This document shows positions 42,909 to 52,552 of a stretch of 64,000 bases of DNA, in pieces (the stretch's first letter is position 1; every line of letters begins with the position of its first letter). Under the pieces are notes generated by a model. That model saw nothing but the letters and a program-made list of their open reading frames with translations, was not told where the DNA came from and searched no databases. Location of the stretch: NCBI RefSeq assembly GCF_023897065.1, contig NZ_JAMHIV010000031.1, positions 59,149-123,148 on the forward strand, in the 5' to 3' direction. The translations under genes and the position numbers were made by a program. This stretch comes from Crossiella sp. SN42 (GTDB lineage Bacteria > Actinomycetota > Actinomycetes > Mycobacteriales > Pseudonocardiaceae).

Positions 42909-43619
42909 TCAGGTGTGTTCCCGGCGCTGGTGGGCCCACCAGGCGAGCGCACCAGCACCGGCCAGCCATGGGAGGAAGGCGACGGGGGCCGGAAAGTCCC
43001 CTGGGCCCCCGGCCACGGTCAGTGCGAGCACCGCGTCCGGCAGGTAGCCGCCCAGCTCGGGCCAGCTGAGCACCAGGGGAAGTTCCACGGCCAATGGCAG
43101 GCCGAAGGTGAGGGCGGTGGCGACGTAGTAGTTGGTGCACAGCCGGGTCAGCAACACACCCCAGATCCCGGCCAGCACGCAGGCCAGCGCGCAACTCAGC
43201 GCCAGCCGCCAGCTCAGCCCACCGAGGTAAGGGTCATCGCCCAGCTGCGACTGCCAGATGACCGCGCCCCAGCCGAACACCCCGGCCATCGCGACGACGA
43301 GCCCGGCGATCGCGCCGGCCAGGCAACTCGCCAGGAACGAGGCTCGTCGGCTGCTGAGCCAGGCGGTGCGGCTGCTGGAGCGGTAGTAGTAGTCCCGGCT
43401 GACCAGCCAGGAGCCGATCCAGCCTGCGGTCAGCGGACAGGCGGCCAGGAAAATCCACATCCGCCGGCCCGATTCGGCGATCTCACCGACGCGTCCGGCC
43501 GCTTCATCAGGAGCGTAGCGCCACAGGATGAACGGCATCAGCACCGCGTAACCGAAGGCGACCGCGGTCCACCAGCCACTGCGCAACCGCAACAGTTCCG
43601 CCCGCAGGGCCTCACGCAC
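42909..43619 (-). CDS. ABC-permease-like membrane protein, first gene of the lanthipeptide operon
   Basis: 236 residues from GTG 43619 with six predicted membrane segments, similar in size and plan to 30128-30805. Probably a further immunity or transport subunit, with no ATPase gene next to it. Bases 43620-43800 upstream should hold the operon promoter; I could not assign boxes with confidence. Confidence 0.65.
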   Translation of the reverse strand: MREALRAELLRLRSGWWTAVAFGYAVLMPFILWRYAPDEAAGRVGEIAESGRRMWIFLAACPLTAGWIGSWLVSRDYYYRSSSRTAWLSSRRASFLASCLAGAIAGLVVAMAGVFGWGAVIWQSQLGDDPYLGGLSWRLALSCALACVLAGIWGVLLTRLCTNYYVATALTFGLPLAVELPLVLSWPELGGYLPDAVLALTVAGGPGDFPAPVAFLPWLAGAGALAWWAHQRREHT

Positions 43620-43803
43620 GGTCGCTCGCCAACCGGAATTGTGCCGTGCTGTGCGGGCGCGCCAGCGGCCCGGATCTCCGGCTGCTATCAGCGAAACACA
43701 TTGATGAGGTCACTCTCCGCTCTTCCCGTGCCGGCCCCTCCAGGATCTCCCCTCTTCAGCGGCCGCGAGAAGTAGCGTTTGACACCCACCAGGCATGAGT
43801 AAG

Positions 43804-44030
43804 TCACTGATGGCGAATGTGATCCGCTTCGCCGGTTCGAGCCGGAGCAGGTGGCCAGAGTGCGATCGTGTTGGCGACCGCGCGTCCGGTGACCCAGCCG
43901 AAGGGGTAGGTGATCAGCAGCGCCGACTCCCGCCGCACGCGCTCCAGCCGCCGCAACAGCCCGGTGCCCAGGGCAGCCCACGAGCAGGCGACGATCGGGA
44001 ACTGCAGCCACGGCCCACGTCTGAGCTGAG
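43804..44030 (-). pseudogene. C-terminal fragment of a membrane or sensor protein
   Basis: A frame ending at 43804 encodes GTGLLRRLERVRRESALL, then ITYPFGWVTGRAVANTIALW and a charged tail. It resembles the C-terminus of a membrane-associated sensor. The upstream part is in other frames, so the gene is broken. Confidence 0.45.
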
Positions 44031-44650
44031 ATGAACGGGGGTGTGGAGCCGAGCCCGAACCCGAATCCCGGCCCGGTGTGCAGGCGGCCCAGATGGACCA
44101 GGTCGGTGATCAGCCAAGGCCGCGGCCGGAGTGCCTTGCCAGGTCCGCTGCCCGGCCAGCGGGTCGGGCAGGTGGCCGCCGTCGCTGGCCAGGCGGCAGG
44201 TGCCGTCGGCGTGCCACCGGCTGTTGGTGAGCAGCTCGGTGACGATGAGTTCCAGCTCGGACGCCCGCTGAGCGGCCAGTCCCAGCGGGCGGGCCTCTCG
44301 GCTGAGCACCAGCGGCCGACCCGCAGCTGCGCGACCGCGGTCACCGTCAGCACCACGACGCCGTCGGGTTCGGGCAGCGGCTGGTTGTAGCGGCTGATCA
44401 CGACCTCGGTGGTGTAGTCCGCGCACGGGGCGTGGCCCTGGCGTCCTCGAGCACCTCGGTGGTCAGCCGGGAGGTGTCGTAGGGGCACCGGATGGTCAGG
44501 TCCCGGCCGGTGGAAGCCGCGTTGATCAGCGCCTCGTGCTGGGCGCAGGCCGGGTACTCGGCCTCGCTGCGATCGGCCCAGATCGGCTCACCGATGATCC
44601 GCACGTGCTTGCCCGTATGGCTGTCAGCGAACTTGCTGAGCAGCGGCCTG
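44031..44650 (-). pseudogene. Decayed MEDS-domain anti-sigma / HATPase protein
   Basis: Fragments in several frames give RIIGEPIWADRSEAEYPACA and HEALINAASTG (MEDS sensor domain), RYNQPLPEPDGVV, and SELELIVTELLTNSRWHADG (HATPase helix of RsbW-type anti-sigma factors). At least two frameshifts separate them and the N-terminus is missing, with the break at about 44650 where the hydrolase remnant begins on the other strand. Confidence 0.6.
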
Positions 44651-45198
44651 GCTCAGCGAGTACGGCTACGTCACCGTCTGCCTGCCCCGCCTCTCCCGGA
44701 CCAGCCCGTTGCGCGCAGTGCGGGAGGTGCTCTGCTGGCTGCACTGGGCGCGGGCCCAACGCCTGCGCGCTTGGTGCGGATCCGGACCGGATCGCGCTGC
44801 TGGGCTGTTCCCGCGGCGCCGAGCTCGCGCTGCGGGCCGCCGGGTTGCCCACGGCGCCGGCCGTGCGCGCGGTACTCGCCCTGCACCCGGTGCTGGACCT
44901 GCCCCTGCCGCACCGCACTTTGCTGAACACCCGCACAACCGCGCCTCGCGCGCCGGACCCCCACTGGGCGGACAACCCGCCGCACGCGGTGTTCCTGGCC
45001 GCCGGAGAACGCGACCAGTTCGTGCCGCTACCGGACTTTCACTGCTACGCCCAGGAACTGCTCAGCCGATCGACGGAACACCGCGTCGTGCTGCTGCCGG
45101 ATGCCGACCACTGCGTGGACCGGGTGTGGCACGGTCTTCCCGCCAGGATCCTGCGGCACACGCTGCTGGAGTTCTTGCATCGCCACCTGAGCCCGTAA
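44640..45198 (+). pseudogene. Truncated, frameshifted alpha/beta hydrolase (BAAT-like)
   Basis: The early part (SEYGYVTVCLPRLSR, PLRAVREVLCWLHW) and the later part (DPDRIALLGCSRGAELALRA, with the Ser nucleophile elbow, and the AGERDQFVPLPDFHCY and PDADHCVDRVWHGL acid/His regions) lie in different frames, with a shift near 44765. The N-terminus is missing. This is a dead gene by the sequence shown. Confidence 0.6.
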
Positions 45199-45227
45199 GA
45201 AGTCCCACGATGAGGCCCGGATCCGGT

Positions 45228-46412
45228 TCAGGATTTCGTGGGTACCAAGTCCGGCAGGCCGACCTCGTCTGCCTGATCCCAGTGGACGTCGAAATGGTCG
45301 AGTCGCATGATGTCCGGCTCCATGGAAGTAGTGGCCTGAGTGAAGTCGACCCGGGTGTTCATCTCGTGGATCCGGTGGTGGCGATCGGCGTGCAGGTAGT
45401 AGAAGGCGTCGAGGTATTGGTGCTCGCGAAGCATTTTCGCGAGGTAGATCCCGTCCTCGAGGGCGAAGCTGGCGCCGGTACCGGTGATGGGCTGGATCGG
45501 GTGTACCGCGTCTCCGATCAGCGCCACCCGTCCACTGGACCACGCGGGCAGCGAGGGAAGGGTGAGGACCTGGGTGGGCGCGATCCGGGTGGAGGCGGCC
45601 ACAAAATCCGCAAGAGCGAGCGAGTGGTTGCGCACGCTGGTTTCCAAGTTCTTCAGCAGTACCCCGCTCTCGAGCAGCTCGAAGCTCTTGGCCGGGATCT
45701 TGCGGTCCGTTGTGCCGCTGAGCGACCAGGTGACTTTGCGCGAGTCGAACGGGTCGTCCCGGTAGGCCATGAAAATCACGCCAGCAAAGGACTCCAGCCA
45801 TCCTTCCCCCTGCTCCAGTGCCGCACACGCTGCGGTGTCGGAACCGTCGGTGTTGGCGTGTCCGTAGATGTGCCATCCGCCCGTGTGCTGTAGCGGTACC
45901 TGCGGGAAGACGCAGGCGCGGACTGCCGAGCCGCGTCCGTCTGCCCCGATCAGCAGATCGCTCTCAGCCTGCGAGCCGTCAGTGAACGAGGCGACCACGA
46001 ACTGCGGATGCTGCCGCAGGGAATGCAAGCGTTTACCGAAGCGAATCTCGATTCCCCGGCGTCGCGCCTCCTTTGCGAGAATGTCCAGCAGTGTCGCCCG
46101 GCTGAGAGACCTGCTGGCCGGGCCGAACTCCTCCCAGTTGTCGTGCCCGTACTCCAACTCTGCCCCGGAGGGATCGGCGGTGAAGAACCGTGAGGGCATC
46201 GTGTAGCTGTGCCGGATCACCTCGTCCAGAAGGCCGATTTCGTCCAGGACCTGCAGGCCAGAGTCCCGGATCAGGAAGCTGACCCCCGCGTCCGTGTGGT
46301 CAGGCCGCGCATCGTAGACAGTGGCCCGCACGCCGGCCATGTCGAGGCTCACGGCCGCCGCGAGCCCGGCAACCCCCGCACCGATGACCACCACGTGGTC
46401 GGTCTTGCTCAT
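45228..46412 (-). CDS. FAD-dependent monooxygenase (PHBH/TetX-like fold), copy 1
   Basis: 394 residues from ATG 46412. The Rossmann start is VVVIGAGVAGLAAAVSLDMAG. The second FAD motif DLLIGADGRGSAVR is near residue 150 and the GD motif VALIGDAVHPIQPITGTGAS near residue 280. The family includes aromatic hydroxylases and antibiotic-inactivating monooxygenases (TetX, Rox). Linked to an MFS exporter and a TetR regulator, it may inactivate a drug, but the substrate is unknown. A close paralog is at 48759-49948. Confidence 0.88.
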   Translation of the reverse strand: MSKTDHVVVIGAGVAGLAAAVSLDMAGVRATVYDARPDHTDAGVSFLIRDSGLQVLDEIGLLDEVIRHSYTMPSRFFTADPSGAELEYGHDNWEEFGPASRSLSRATLLDILAKEARRRGIEIRFGKRLHSLRQHPQFVVASFTDGSQAESDLLIGADGRGSAVRACVFPQVPLQHTGGWHIYGHANTDGSDTAACAALEQGEGWLESFAGVIFMAYRDDPFDSRKVTWSLSGTTDRKIPAKSFELLESGVLLKNLETSVRNHSLALADFVAASTRIAPTQVLTLPSLPAWSSGRVALIGDAVHPIQPITGTGASFALEDGIYLAKMLREHQYLDAFYYLHADRHHRIHEMNTRVDFTQATTSMEPDIMRLDHFDVHWDQADEVGLPDLVPTKS

Positions 46413-46462
46413 TAGTCCTCCAGTCTTGCGCTCTCGCGTCATTGAGCGGGCGTAGTTTCGTT

Positions 46463-47977
46463 CTAGCTGGTCGGTAGGTGTTTGAGCAGGATCCAGGCAA
46501 GCAGCGACGCTCCGAGAAGGAGGACTGCTCCGACGCCAGCGGCAACGGCGAGCCCAGAGGTGAAGGTTTCCTGCGCCGATGCCAGCAGCTGCTGTCCCTG
46601 CGCCGCGGGCATGCCTTGGGAGACCTGCACGGCGTTGGCCAGAGAGTCACGTGCGACGCGCGCGAGGTCTTCCGATGTTCCCGCTGGCAGGCGGACACTT
46701 TGGTAGAAGGCCGTCACGATGGAGCCGAGTGTGGCGATGCCCAATGCCATGCCGAGTTCGTAGCCGGTTTCGGAGATCGCGGCGGCCGCCCCGGCTTTCT
46801 CTTTGGGCACGCTGGACAGGATGATGTCGTTGGCGGTGGTGTATACCAGGGCCATGCCGACGCCGATCACAACCATGGACACCGCAAGGATCAGGTAGCT
46901 GGTGGTCGGAGTCAGCAACGCCATCGGGATCGTGCCCACCCCCATGAGCACCAGGCCGCCGGCCAGGACGGCGCGCGGTGAGATGCGCGCGAGGAGAACG
47001 CCCGCAAGAAGACTGACCACGATGGCCCCAGCCGTACCCGGCAGACCCGCCAGGCCGGCCATGAGAGGGCTGTATCCCAGGACCAGTTGGAAGTACTGGG
47101 AGACGAAGTACATCAGACCCGACATCCCGAACACCGAAAGCATGTTCGCGCCGATCACGCCGACGAAGGCGCGGTTACGGAACAGGTCAATGTCGATCAG
47201 CGGCCGGGGAAGTTTCCGCTGCCGCCTGACGAACAGCCACAGAGCTGCCACACCCACGGCGGCCGCCACCGCCACGGCGGGGCGTACGCCGTGCGCGACG
47301 GCATCCTTCACCGCATAGACCACGCCGATCATGCCGACCATCGACAGGGCGACGCTGCACAGGTCCCACGGCCCTGGATCCGGATTCTTGGCCTCAGGCA
47401 GCAACACGGCCCCGGCCGGGATCAGCAACAGCACCACCGGGACGTTGATGAGGAACACCGATCCCCACCAGAAATGCTCCAGCAGGACCCCGCCGACGAG
47501 CGGGCCCAGCGCGCCGCCGCCGAGCGCGGCCGCGGTCCAGATGCCGATTGCCGTGCGACGCTCAGTCGGATTCGAGAACAGGGTGCGGATCAGGGCGAGG
47601 GTGGACGGCATCAGCGTCGCCCCACCCACACCCAGCAGGGCGCGGGCGCCGATGAGTGCCTCCGCGGTCGGCGCGTAGGCGGCCACTATGGAGGCCAGTC
47701 CGAAGATGGAGGCGCCGATCAGCAACAGTTTCTTGCGGCCGATGCGATCGCCGAGGGTGCCCGCGCTCACCAGTAGGCCGGCGAGCACGAAGGAGTACAC
47801 GTCGCCGATCCACAGCACCTGTGCGGCGGTCGCGTCGAGGTCCTTGCTGATGAAGGGCATGGCCAGGGCCAGCACGGTGTTGTCGATCATGACCAGCAGG
47901 ATGGTCAGGACCAACAGGCTCACACCGAGCCAGCGCAGGCCGGTGGCCTTGCCCGCGGGGGCGGAGGTGGAAGTCAT
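46463..47977 (-). CDS. MFS drug exporter, DHA2 (14-helix) type
   Basis: 504 residues with 14 predicted helices. The DHA2 motifs are LAMPFISKDLDATAAQVLWI and the motif-C-like ALLGVGGATLMPSTLALI near residue 115. DHA2 members use the proton gradient to export many drugs. The gene is followed by the monooxygenase and preceded by the TetR gene, all on one strand, so a resistance operon is likely. Confidence 0.88.
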   Translation of the reverse strand: MTSTSAPAGKATGLRWLGVSLLVLTILLVMIDNTVLALAMPFISKDLDATAAQVLWIGDVYSFVLAGLLVSAGTLGDRIGRKKLLLIGASIFGLASIVAAYAPTAEALIGARALLGVGGATLMPSTLALIRTLFSNPTERRTAIGIWTAAALGGGALGPLVGGVLLEHFWWGSVFLINVPVVLLLIPAGAVLLPEAKNPDPGPWDLCSVALSMVGMIGVVYAVKDAVAHGVRPAVAVAAAVGVAALWLFVRRQRKLPRPLIDIDLFRNRAFVGVIGANMLSVFGMSGLMYFVSQYFQLVLGYSPLMAGLAGLPGTAGAIVVSLLAGVLLARISPRAVLAGGLVLMGVGTIPMALLTPTTSYLILAVSMVVIGVGMALVYTTANDIILSSVPKEKAGAAAAISETGYELGMALGIATLGSIVTAFYQSVRLPAGTSEDLARVARDSLANAVQVSQGMPAAQGQQLLASAQETFTSGLAVAAGVGAVLLLGASLLAWILLKHLPTS

Positions 47978-47984
47978 TTCGTGG

Positions 47985-48542
47985 CTACGTGCTTTCTCGC
48001 TGGTTGCCGGCGCCGGAGAGCACCATCTGGGTGACCATGTGCGCGAAGTCGCGCTGGGCGCACCGGCCGCTGCGCACCGCCCAGACCGCGCCGGCCACGA
48101 GGCTGAACAACGCCTCGGCCATCCACGGCGCGGTCAGCCGGGTGGTGAACTCCCCTGAGCTCTGGCCGCGTTCGAAGAGCTCGGTGACGGCCTGGTCGAT
48201 CTGCTCCCAGATCGGGTATTCGGAGGCTGGGAGATCGTCCTGGCTCAAGGTGTACAACAGCGCCAAGTAGGGAGCGTGCTCCACGGATGCGGCGACTAGG
48301 CGCCGGACCGCGGAGGTGCAGTCTCCTTTGTCCAGATCGGCGGTGATCAGCGCCTCCTTCATCTTCTTGGCAGCGTTACGCACCAGTGCCTTCAGCAGGT
48401 CCTCGCGTCTGGGGAAGTACCGGTGCAGGGTGGCCCGGCTGACGCCGGCCGCTTTGGCGATCTCGTCGTAGGTAGCGTTCGGCCTTCTGCCGAGGAAGTC
48501 GGCTGCGGCGAGCAGCATGCTGTCCGATGGCGCACTGGTCAT
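47985..48542 (-). CDS. TetR-family regulator
   Basis: 185 residues from ATG 48542. The N-terminal helix-turn-helix is ATYDEIAKAAGVSRATLHRYFPRRE near residues 22-46, followed by a helical ligand domain. It lies 7 bases from the MFS gene and is transcribed with it. The palindromes at 48657-48694 are the likely operator controlling both this operon and the divergent monooxygenase. Confidence 0.88.
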   Translation of the reverse strand: MTSAPSDSMLLAAADFLGRRPNATYDEIAKAAGVSRATLHRYFPRREDLLKALVRNAAKKMKEALITADLDKGDCTSAVRRLVAASVEHAPYLALLYTLSQDDLPASEYPIWEQIDQAVTELFERGQSSGEFTTRLTAPWMAEALFSLVAGAVWAVRSGRCAQRDFAHMVTQMVLSGAGNQREST

Positions 48543-48656
48543 CGCTAGTCGGGGCGCGGTGTCCCGCAGGACCCGTTGCCCCATCCCCTTTCGATCCGTC
48601 CACACCGCAGCCCGAGCCGCGGCGCCGCTGATGCCCCGCTCCCTCCGGAACGCGGC

Positions 48657-48694
48657 GTAAGACAAATCTATCTTACATGAGAGGATTTTGTCTT
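48657..48694. promoter_or_regulatory. Operator region between TetR and monooxygenase copy 2
   Basis: Two overlapping inverted repeats: GTAAGA...TCTTAC (48657-48676) and AAGACAAATC (48659-48668) with GATTTTGTCTT (48684-48694). Placed between divergent genes, they fit a TetR operator. Confidence 0.65.
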
Positions 48695-48758
48695 GCGCGG
48701 TCGTGGGGGACATGTTGTCATACGGATCGGGCGCGAGAACGCGCTGGACAGGAGGACC

Positions 48759-49948
48759 ATGAGCAAGACCGACCAGGTGGTGGTCATCGGCGCCGGGGTC
48801 GCCGGCCTCACCGCCGCTATCTGCTTGGACAGGGCTGGCGTGCGGGCCGCGGTCTACGAGGCGCAACCAGACCATGCGGACGCGGGGATCAGCTTCGTGA
48901 TCAGGGACTCCGGCCTCCAAGTCTTGGCCGATATCGGTCTCGGGGAAGAGGTGATGCGACACAGTCACCCGATGCCCTCTCGGCTTTTCACCATAGAAAG
49001 TCACCCCGGCGCGCAGGTGCACTACCTACCGGACAACTGGGAGGAGTACGGCGTAGCCAACCGGTGTATCGACCGGCCGACACTGACGGACATCCTCGAG
49101 AGAGAGGCACGTCGCCGGGAATCGAGCTTCGCTACGGCAAGCGCCTGCACACACTGCGGCAGGGCCCGGAGTCGGTGCTGGCCTCGTTCACCGACGGAAC
49201 TCAGGCAGAGGGCGGCCTGCTGGTCGGCGCGGACGGTCGCGGTTCGGTCACCCGCACCTGCATTTTCCCCGAAGCACGGCTGCTTCACTCCCAGGAATGG
49301 GCCGTTTACGGCCATTCCGACATCCAGAGGCTCGACCCGGCGCCGGGCGCGGCACTGGCTCGCGGGGCGGGATTGATGGTGGACCTCGCTGACGCGCTGT
49401 TCATGGCCTACCGGGACGACCCACAAGCTTCACGCAATGTCACGTGGCTGCTCGGAGGCCCGACAGACCGGAAGATACCGGCCAAGAACTTCGAGCTGCT
49501 CGACCGCGGGATCCTGCTGCGGGAACTCGATGATCTCCTGCGCAGGCGCTCACCGGTAGCTGCGGACATCGTCGCCGCCTCCAGCAAACTCGCGCCCACC
49601 CAGGTCTTCACGCTGTCCCCTCTGCCCGCGTGGTCCTGCGGCAGAGTGGCTCTGATCGGGGACGCGGCGCATCCGGTCCAGCCCGTCACGGGAACGGGCA
49701 CCACCTTCGCCCTCGAAGATGCGATGTACCTCGCGAGAATGCTTCGTGAGCACCACTATCTGGACGCCTTCTATTACCTGCACGCCGATCGCCACCACCG
49801 GATCGAAGAGATGATCAGCCGGGCCGGGAACAAGTCACCCGGTGTGGACATGGAGCTAGGATCCATGCGGCTCAACAGTTTCGATATCAACTGGGAGAAG
49901 CCGGATGACGTACCGCTGACCGAGCTGGTACCCGCGCCGAATCTCTGA
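48759..49948 (+). pseudogene. FAD-dependent monooxygenase, copy 2, with frameshift
   Basis: ATG 48759 has a good GGAGG site. The N-terminal 120 residues align well with copy 1 (VVVIGAGVAGLTAAICLDRAG). At about 49113-49119, in CGCCGGGAATC, one base seems to be missing. The frame before the site stops soon after, whereas the +1 frame continues as GIELRYGKRLHTLRQG to the normal end at 49948. The second half keeps LLVGADGRGSVTR and VALIGDAAHPVQPVTGTG. Either a recent inactivation or an assembly error; restored length would be 396 residues. Confidence 0.75.
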
Positions 49949-50631
49949 CGGCCCCACCCAGCCGAAACCATGCCGGGACGCGACAGGCTCCAAGCGTGAG
50001 CGCCGGCAGCCACTTGTCGCGTCCCCGTTCGGCGTGGTCTCTGGTGGGAACAGCCGATCGGCATGGGGCGCCAGGACATTGACCACCGCCATGCTGGTCA
50101 ACGTCTTGGTCTCGCAGGGCGGTTTCTACACGATGTCCAGAAAGAGATGCCCCTCCGAAGAGAGGCCACCAAGGCCGTGTAGTTGAGCAGCCGGGCGTAC
50201 CAGCGCGGTATGGGCCATCCGGTGCTCCGCGGCTCCTCAGCCGTGCTTGGCCACCCAGCACCACGCACGAGCACAGGCCCGGCATCGTACGGCGTCCTCA
50301 GAGCAAGCCTCGTGTCGGCACGTTTGCTGCCATCGCGCCTAGCCCTGCCACCGTTCGGCCCGGAAGGAGGCAACCCGGCGCACTGTCTCGGCCGACAGGT
50401 TCCGCCGGGACTATCCGGCAGTGGTGCGATGTGGGCGAGGCAATCCTCAACGTCACCCACGACAAGTCAAATGGCCGCATCGCAACGCTCGTTCCGTACA
50501 CCACTGCGGTCTTCACTCCATTGAGCGGTTACTGCTCGGGGCACGAAGAGGGCCCGGCATCGGCAATGCCGCCTGACAGCACGTCCACTGCCAGGCGGCA
50601 CGGTTCTCAGCCGACGATCACCACTCGGTGA
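49949..50631. other. Intergenic region without a recognised gene
   Basis: 683 bases between the monooxygenase remnant and the secreted-protein gene. No convincing open frame, RNA gene or IS end was found. Weak segments such as YARLLNYTALVASLRRG on the minus strand could be remnants but have no assignable family. Confidence 0.4.
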
Positions 50632-50982
50632 TCACAGGGGAAGGCACTTCGCCGCGGTCCGCTGAAGTCGCTCGGCCCGGACCCAGTACCCGCCACTGGC
50701 GTTGAGGTGCTTGACCGCCACGCCGGCTCTCGGGTTCCAGCTCGATCCGGGCGCGCCCCAGACCCGGGCGTGGGGCCAGTAGTAGGTGGTCGGCATCTCC
50801 CCGCCGTGGAACTGCGGGCTGTTCCAGCCTCCGGTGCCGGACCCGGTGACCTTGTACTCGCAGGCGATGGCCTGGTCCGGTTCGTCCGCGAGCACCGTGC
50901 CCGCGGTGGCGACGCTGGTTGACGTGACCAGGGCGATCAGGAAGGCCCTGCGAAGTGGACGATAGGAAAGGTGTTGTGCCAC
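50632..50982 (-). CDS. Small secreted protein
   Basis: 116 residues from GTG 50982. Typical Sec signal peptide: basic start (SYRPLRRAF), hydrophobic core LIALVTSTSVATAGTVLA and AxA-like cleavage near residue 32 (VLADE). The mature part is Trp/Gly-rich (GTGGWNSPQFHGGEMPTTYYW) with two Cys (residues about 41 and 113) that could form a disulfide. No family recognised. A GCGTTACCT motif lies 113 bases upstream. Confidence 0.65.
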   Translation of the reverse strand: MAQHLSYRPLRRAFLIALVTSTSVATAGTVLADEPDQAIACEYKVTGSGTGGWNSPQFHGGEMPTTYYWPHARVWGAPGSSWNPRAGVAVKHLNASGGYWVRAERLQRTAAKCLPL

Positions 50983-51094
50983 TTGGTTTTCCTCGTTGTC
51001 TGGGCGGCGTGCGCCGCAGGTGTGGCCCGATGTCACCGATGTGGGACGGGCTTTCTGGTAGCCGTGGTGAAGTTGGAGCTCGGCTCAACCGCTG

Positions 51095-51103
51095 AGGTAA
51101 CGC
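51095..51103 (-). promoter_or_regulatory. GCGTTACCT motif before the secreted-protein gene
   Basis: Perfect copy of the recurrent 9-mer in the intergenic region between the second ParB-like gene (stop side) and the secreted-protein gene. Confidence 0.4.
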
Positions 51104-51172
51104 GGGACAATCGAGCTGGTTGGACTGCGGGCGGGCTGGCGCATGCCCCTCAGGCGGCCTGGCGCAGTTGGG

Positions 51173-52552
51173 TCAGCTGGCCATTGGAGGCGCGAGTTCG
51201 TGTGCGCCGTCCTGCTCTGCTTCCGGATGGTTCAGCTGTTGGCAGCGCTGGTAGTGGTCGGCTTCGACGTCGGTGGGCGAGCAGCCGTGGGCGAGCAGCA
51301 GCCGGTAGAACTCCTCGACCACCTCGGCCGTGCTGCTGGTCTCCGGCGAACTGGCTACCTCGTGCAGGTCGACCACGGTCATGGCGACCACCCGGTGCGC
51401 GGCTTTGCGGGCTGGGACCGGACCGCCCGCGGACGGCGGGCTGCAGAGGCGGTCGGCCATTTCGGAGTCGTGCAGGTCGACCTGGTGCAGCGCGATGACG
51501 CGCAGGATGTCGTCGAGCCAGGCCGCGGCCTTGGCCTGGGTGGCCAGGTTGCGGGTCAGCCACTTGGCGCGGACCTCGGCGGCGGTGGCCAGTTGCTCGC
51601 GCCGCTCGTCTCTACGGGCGCGCCGCTGTTCGAACTCCTCCAGTTGATCCCGGGTGCGGTACGAGCCGGCGATCCGCTGATATCCCTTGGCTTCCGGATC
51701 CAGGCAGACGTAGGTGATGCGGGCGCTGTCGACCGGGTGCACGAAGTCGATGATGGCGGCGAAGCCGTCCTTCGTCCGGACCGCTTCGGCGTCGATCTCC
51801 GCGCCGTCGGCGGTCCGCAGGTCTCTCAGTGGTGCGACCGCGCTGGAGTACGGGAATCCCGGCGGTTCTCGCACAACGGCTACTCCTTCGGCGGTGAGCC
51901 GCTGTTCTGCTTCGGCGTACAACCGGGCGCGCTGGTGCTTCCGCCGGGCGTCGGCCATCGCGAAGCGGATCTGATGGCTCTGGCGGTAGGCGTCGAGGAG
52001 CTTCTGCGCGAGGCCCGGTTCGATCTCGTTGAGCGCGCTGAGTTCCAGGACGTCGTCGAGGCTGAGTTGCTGGTCGTCCACCGCGCGGGCGGCCTTCGGG
52101 CCTAGTTGGTGTACCGCCAGGGATCCTTCGACCTGCTTGGGCTTGCGCCGGGTCGCATTGGCGAGCTTGGCCGGGGTGTCGAACTCGGGGAACAGAGCGA
52201 GTTCGGCGTCGATGGCGGCGCGCTCGGCGGTGCTGAAGTGCTCGTGGGTCTCGTTGTCCTCGCGCACGGCGAGCAGGGCCAAGGCATCGGTGAGGTCTTC
52301 GCGGAGGATGCACGGCACGGTGGGCCAGCCGAGGGTTTCCGCGGCTTGTACCCGGTTCTGCCCAACGATGATGCGGTGTCCGCCGTCCTCGGCGGGCACG
52401 ACCACGGGTGGCTGGAGCAGCTTGAGCTCGGTGCTCATGCTGGCCTGCAGTTCGGTGAGTCGTTCGTCGGTGACGACCCGGTTGGCCGGATGCCGCAGCA
52501 GGGCACCGGGGTCCAGGTCGATGATGGTCATGGGACGGGTCTGTTCGGTCAT
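51173..52552 (-). CDS. ParB/RepB/Spo0J-domain protein
   Basis: 459 residues from ATG 52552. The ParB nuclease-fold covers residues 10-110 (LLRHPANRVVTDERLTEL, RIIVGQNRVQAAETLGWPTVPC, ALLAVREDNETHEHFS). The central region has the ParB helix-turn-helix-like helices. The C-terminal 200 residues are unique. It differs strongly from the ParB-like protein at 26.6-27.6 kb and has no adjacent ParA, so it may act in element-specific regulation or replication rather than partition. Confidence 0.8.
   Translation of the reverse strand: MTEQTRPMTIIDLDPGALLRHPANRVVTDERLTELQASMSTELKLLQPPVVVPAEDGGHRIIVGQNRVQAAETLGWPTVPCILREDLTDALALLAVREDNETHEHFSTAERAAIDAELALFPEFDTPAKLANATRRKPKQVEGSLAVHQLGPKAARAVDDQQLSLDDVLELSALNEIEPGLAQKLLDAYRQSHQIRFAMADARRKHQRARLYAEAEQRLTAEGVAVVREPPGFPYSSAVAPLRDLRTADGAEIDAEAVRTKDGFAAIIDFVHPVDSARITYVCLDPEAKGYQRIAGSYRTRDQLEEFEQRRARRDERREQLATAAEVRAKWLTRNLATQAKAAAWLDDILRVIALHQVDLHDSEMADRLCSPPSAGGPVPARKAAHRVVAMTVVDLHEVASSPETSSTAEVVEEFYRLLLAHGCSPTDVEADHYQRCQQLNHPEAEQDGAHELAPPMAS

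Noticed and set aside
30128..43619. Thioamitide or thiopeptide cluster
   Set aside because: No YcaO or TfuA gene is present; kinase, HopA1 and flavoprotein are shared between thioamitides and class V lanthipeptides, and the LLM enzyme and leader favour the latter.
30128..43619. Lasso peptide cluster
   Set aside because: No asparagine-synthetase-like cyclase or B1/B2 leader-binding protein/peptidase pair was found.
49955..50631. Possible IS remnant in the 50-kb gap
   Set aside because: No inverted repeats, target duplication or transposase motif could be recognised.
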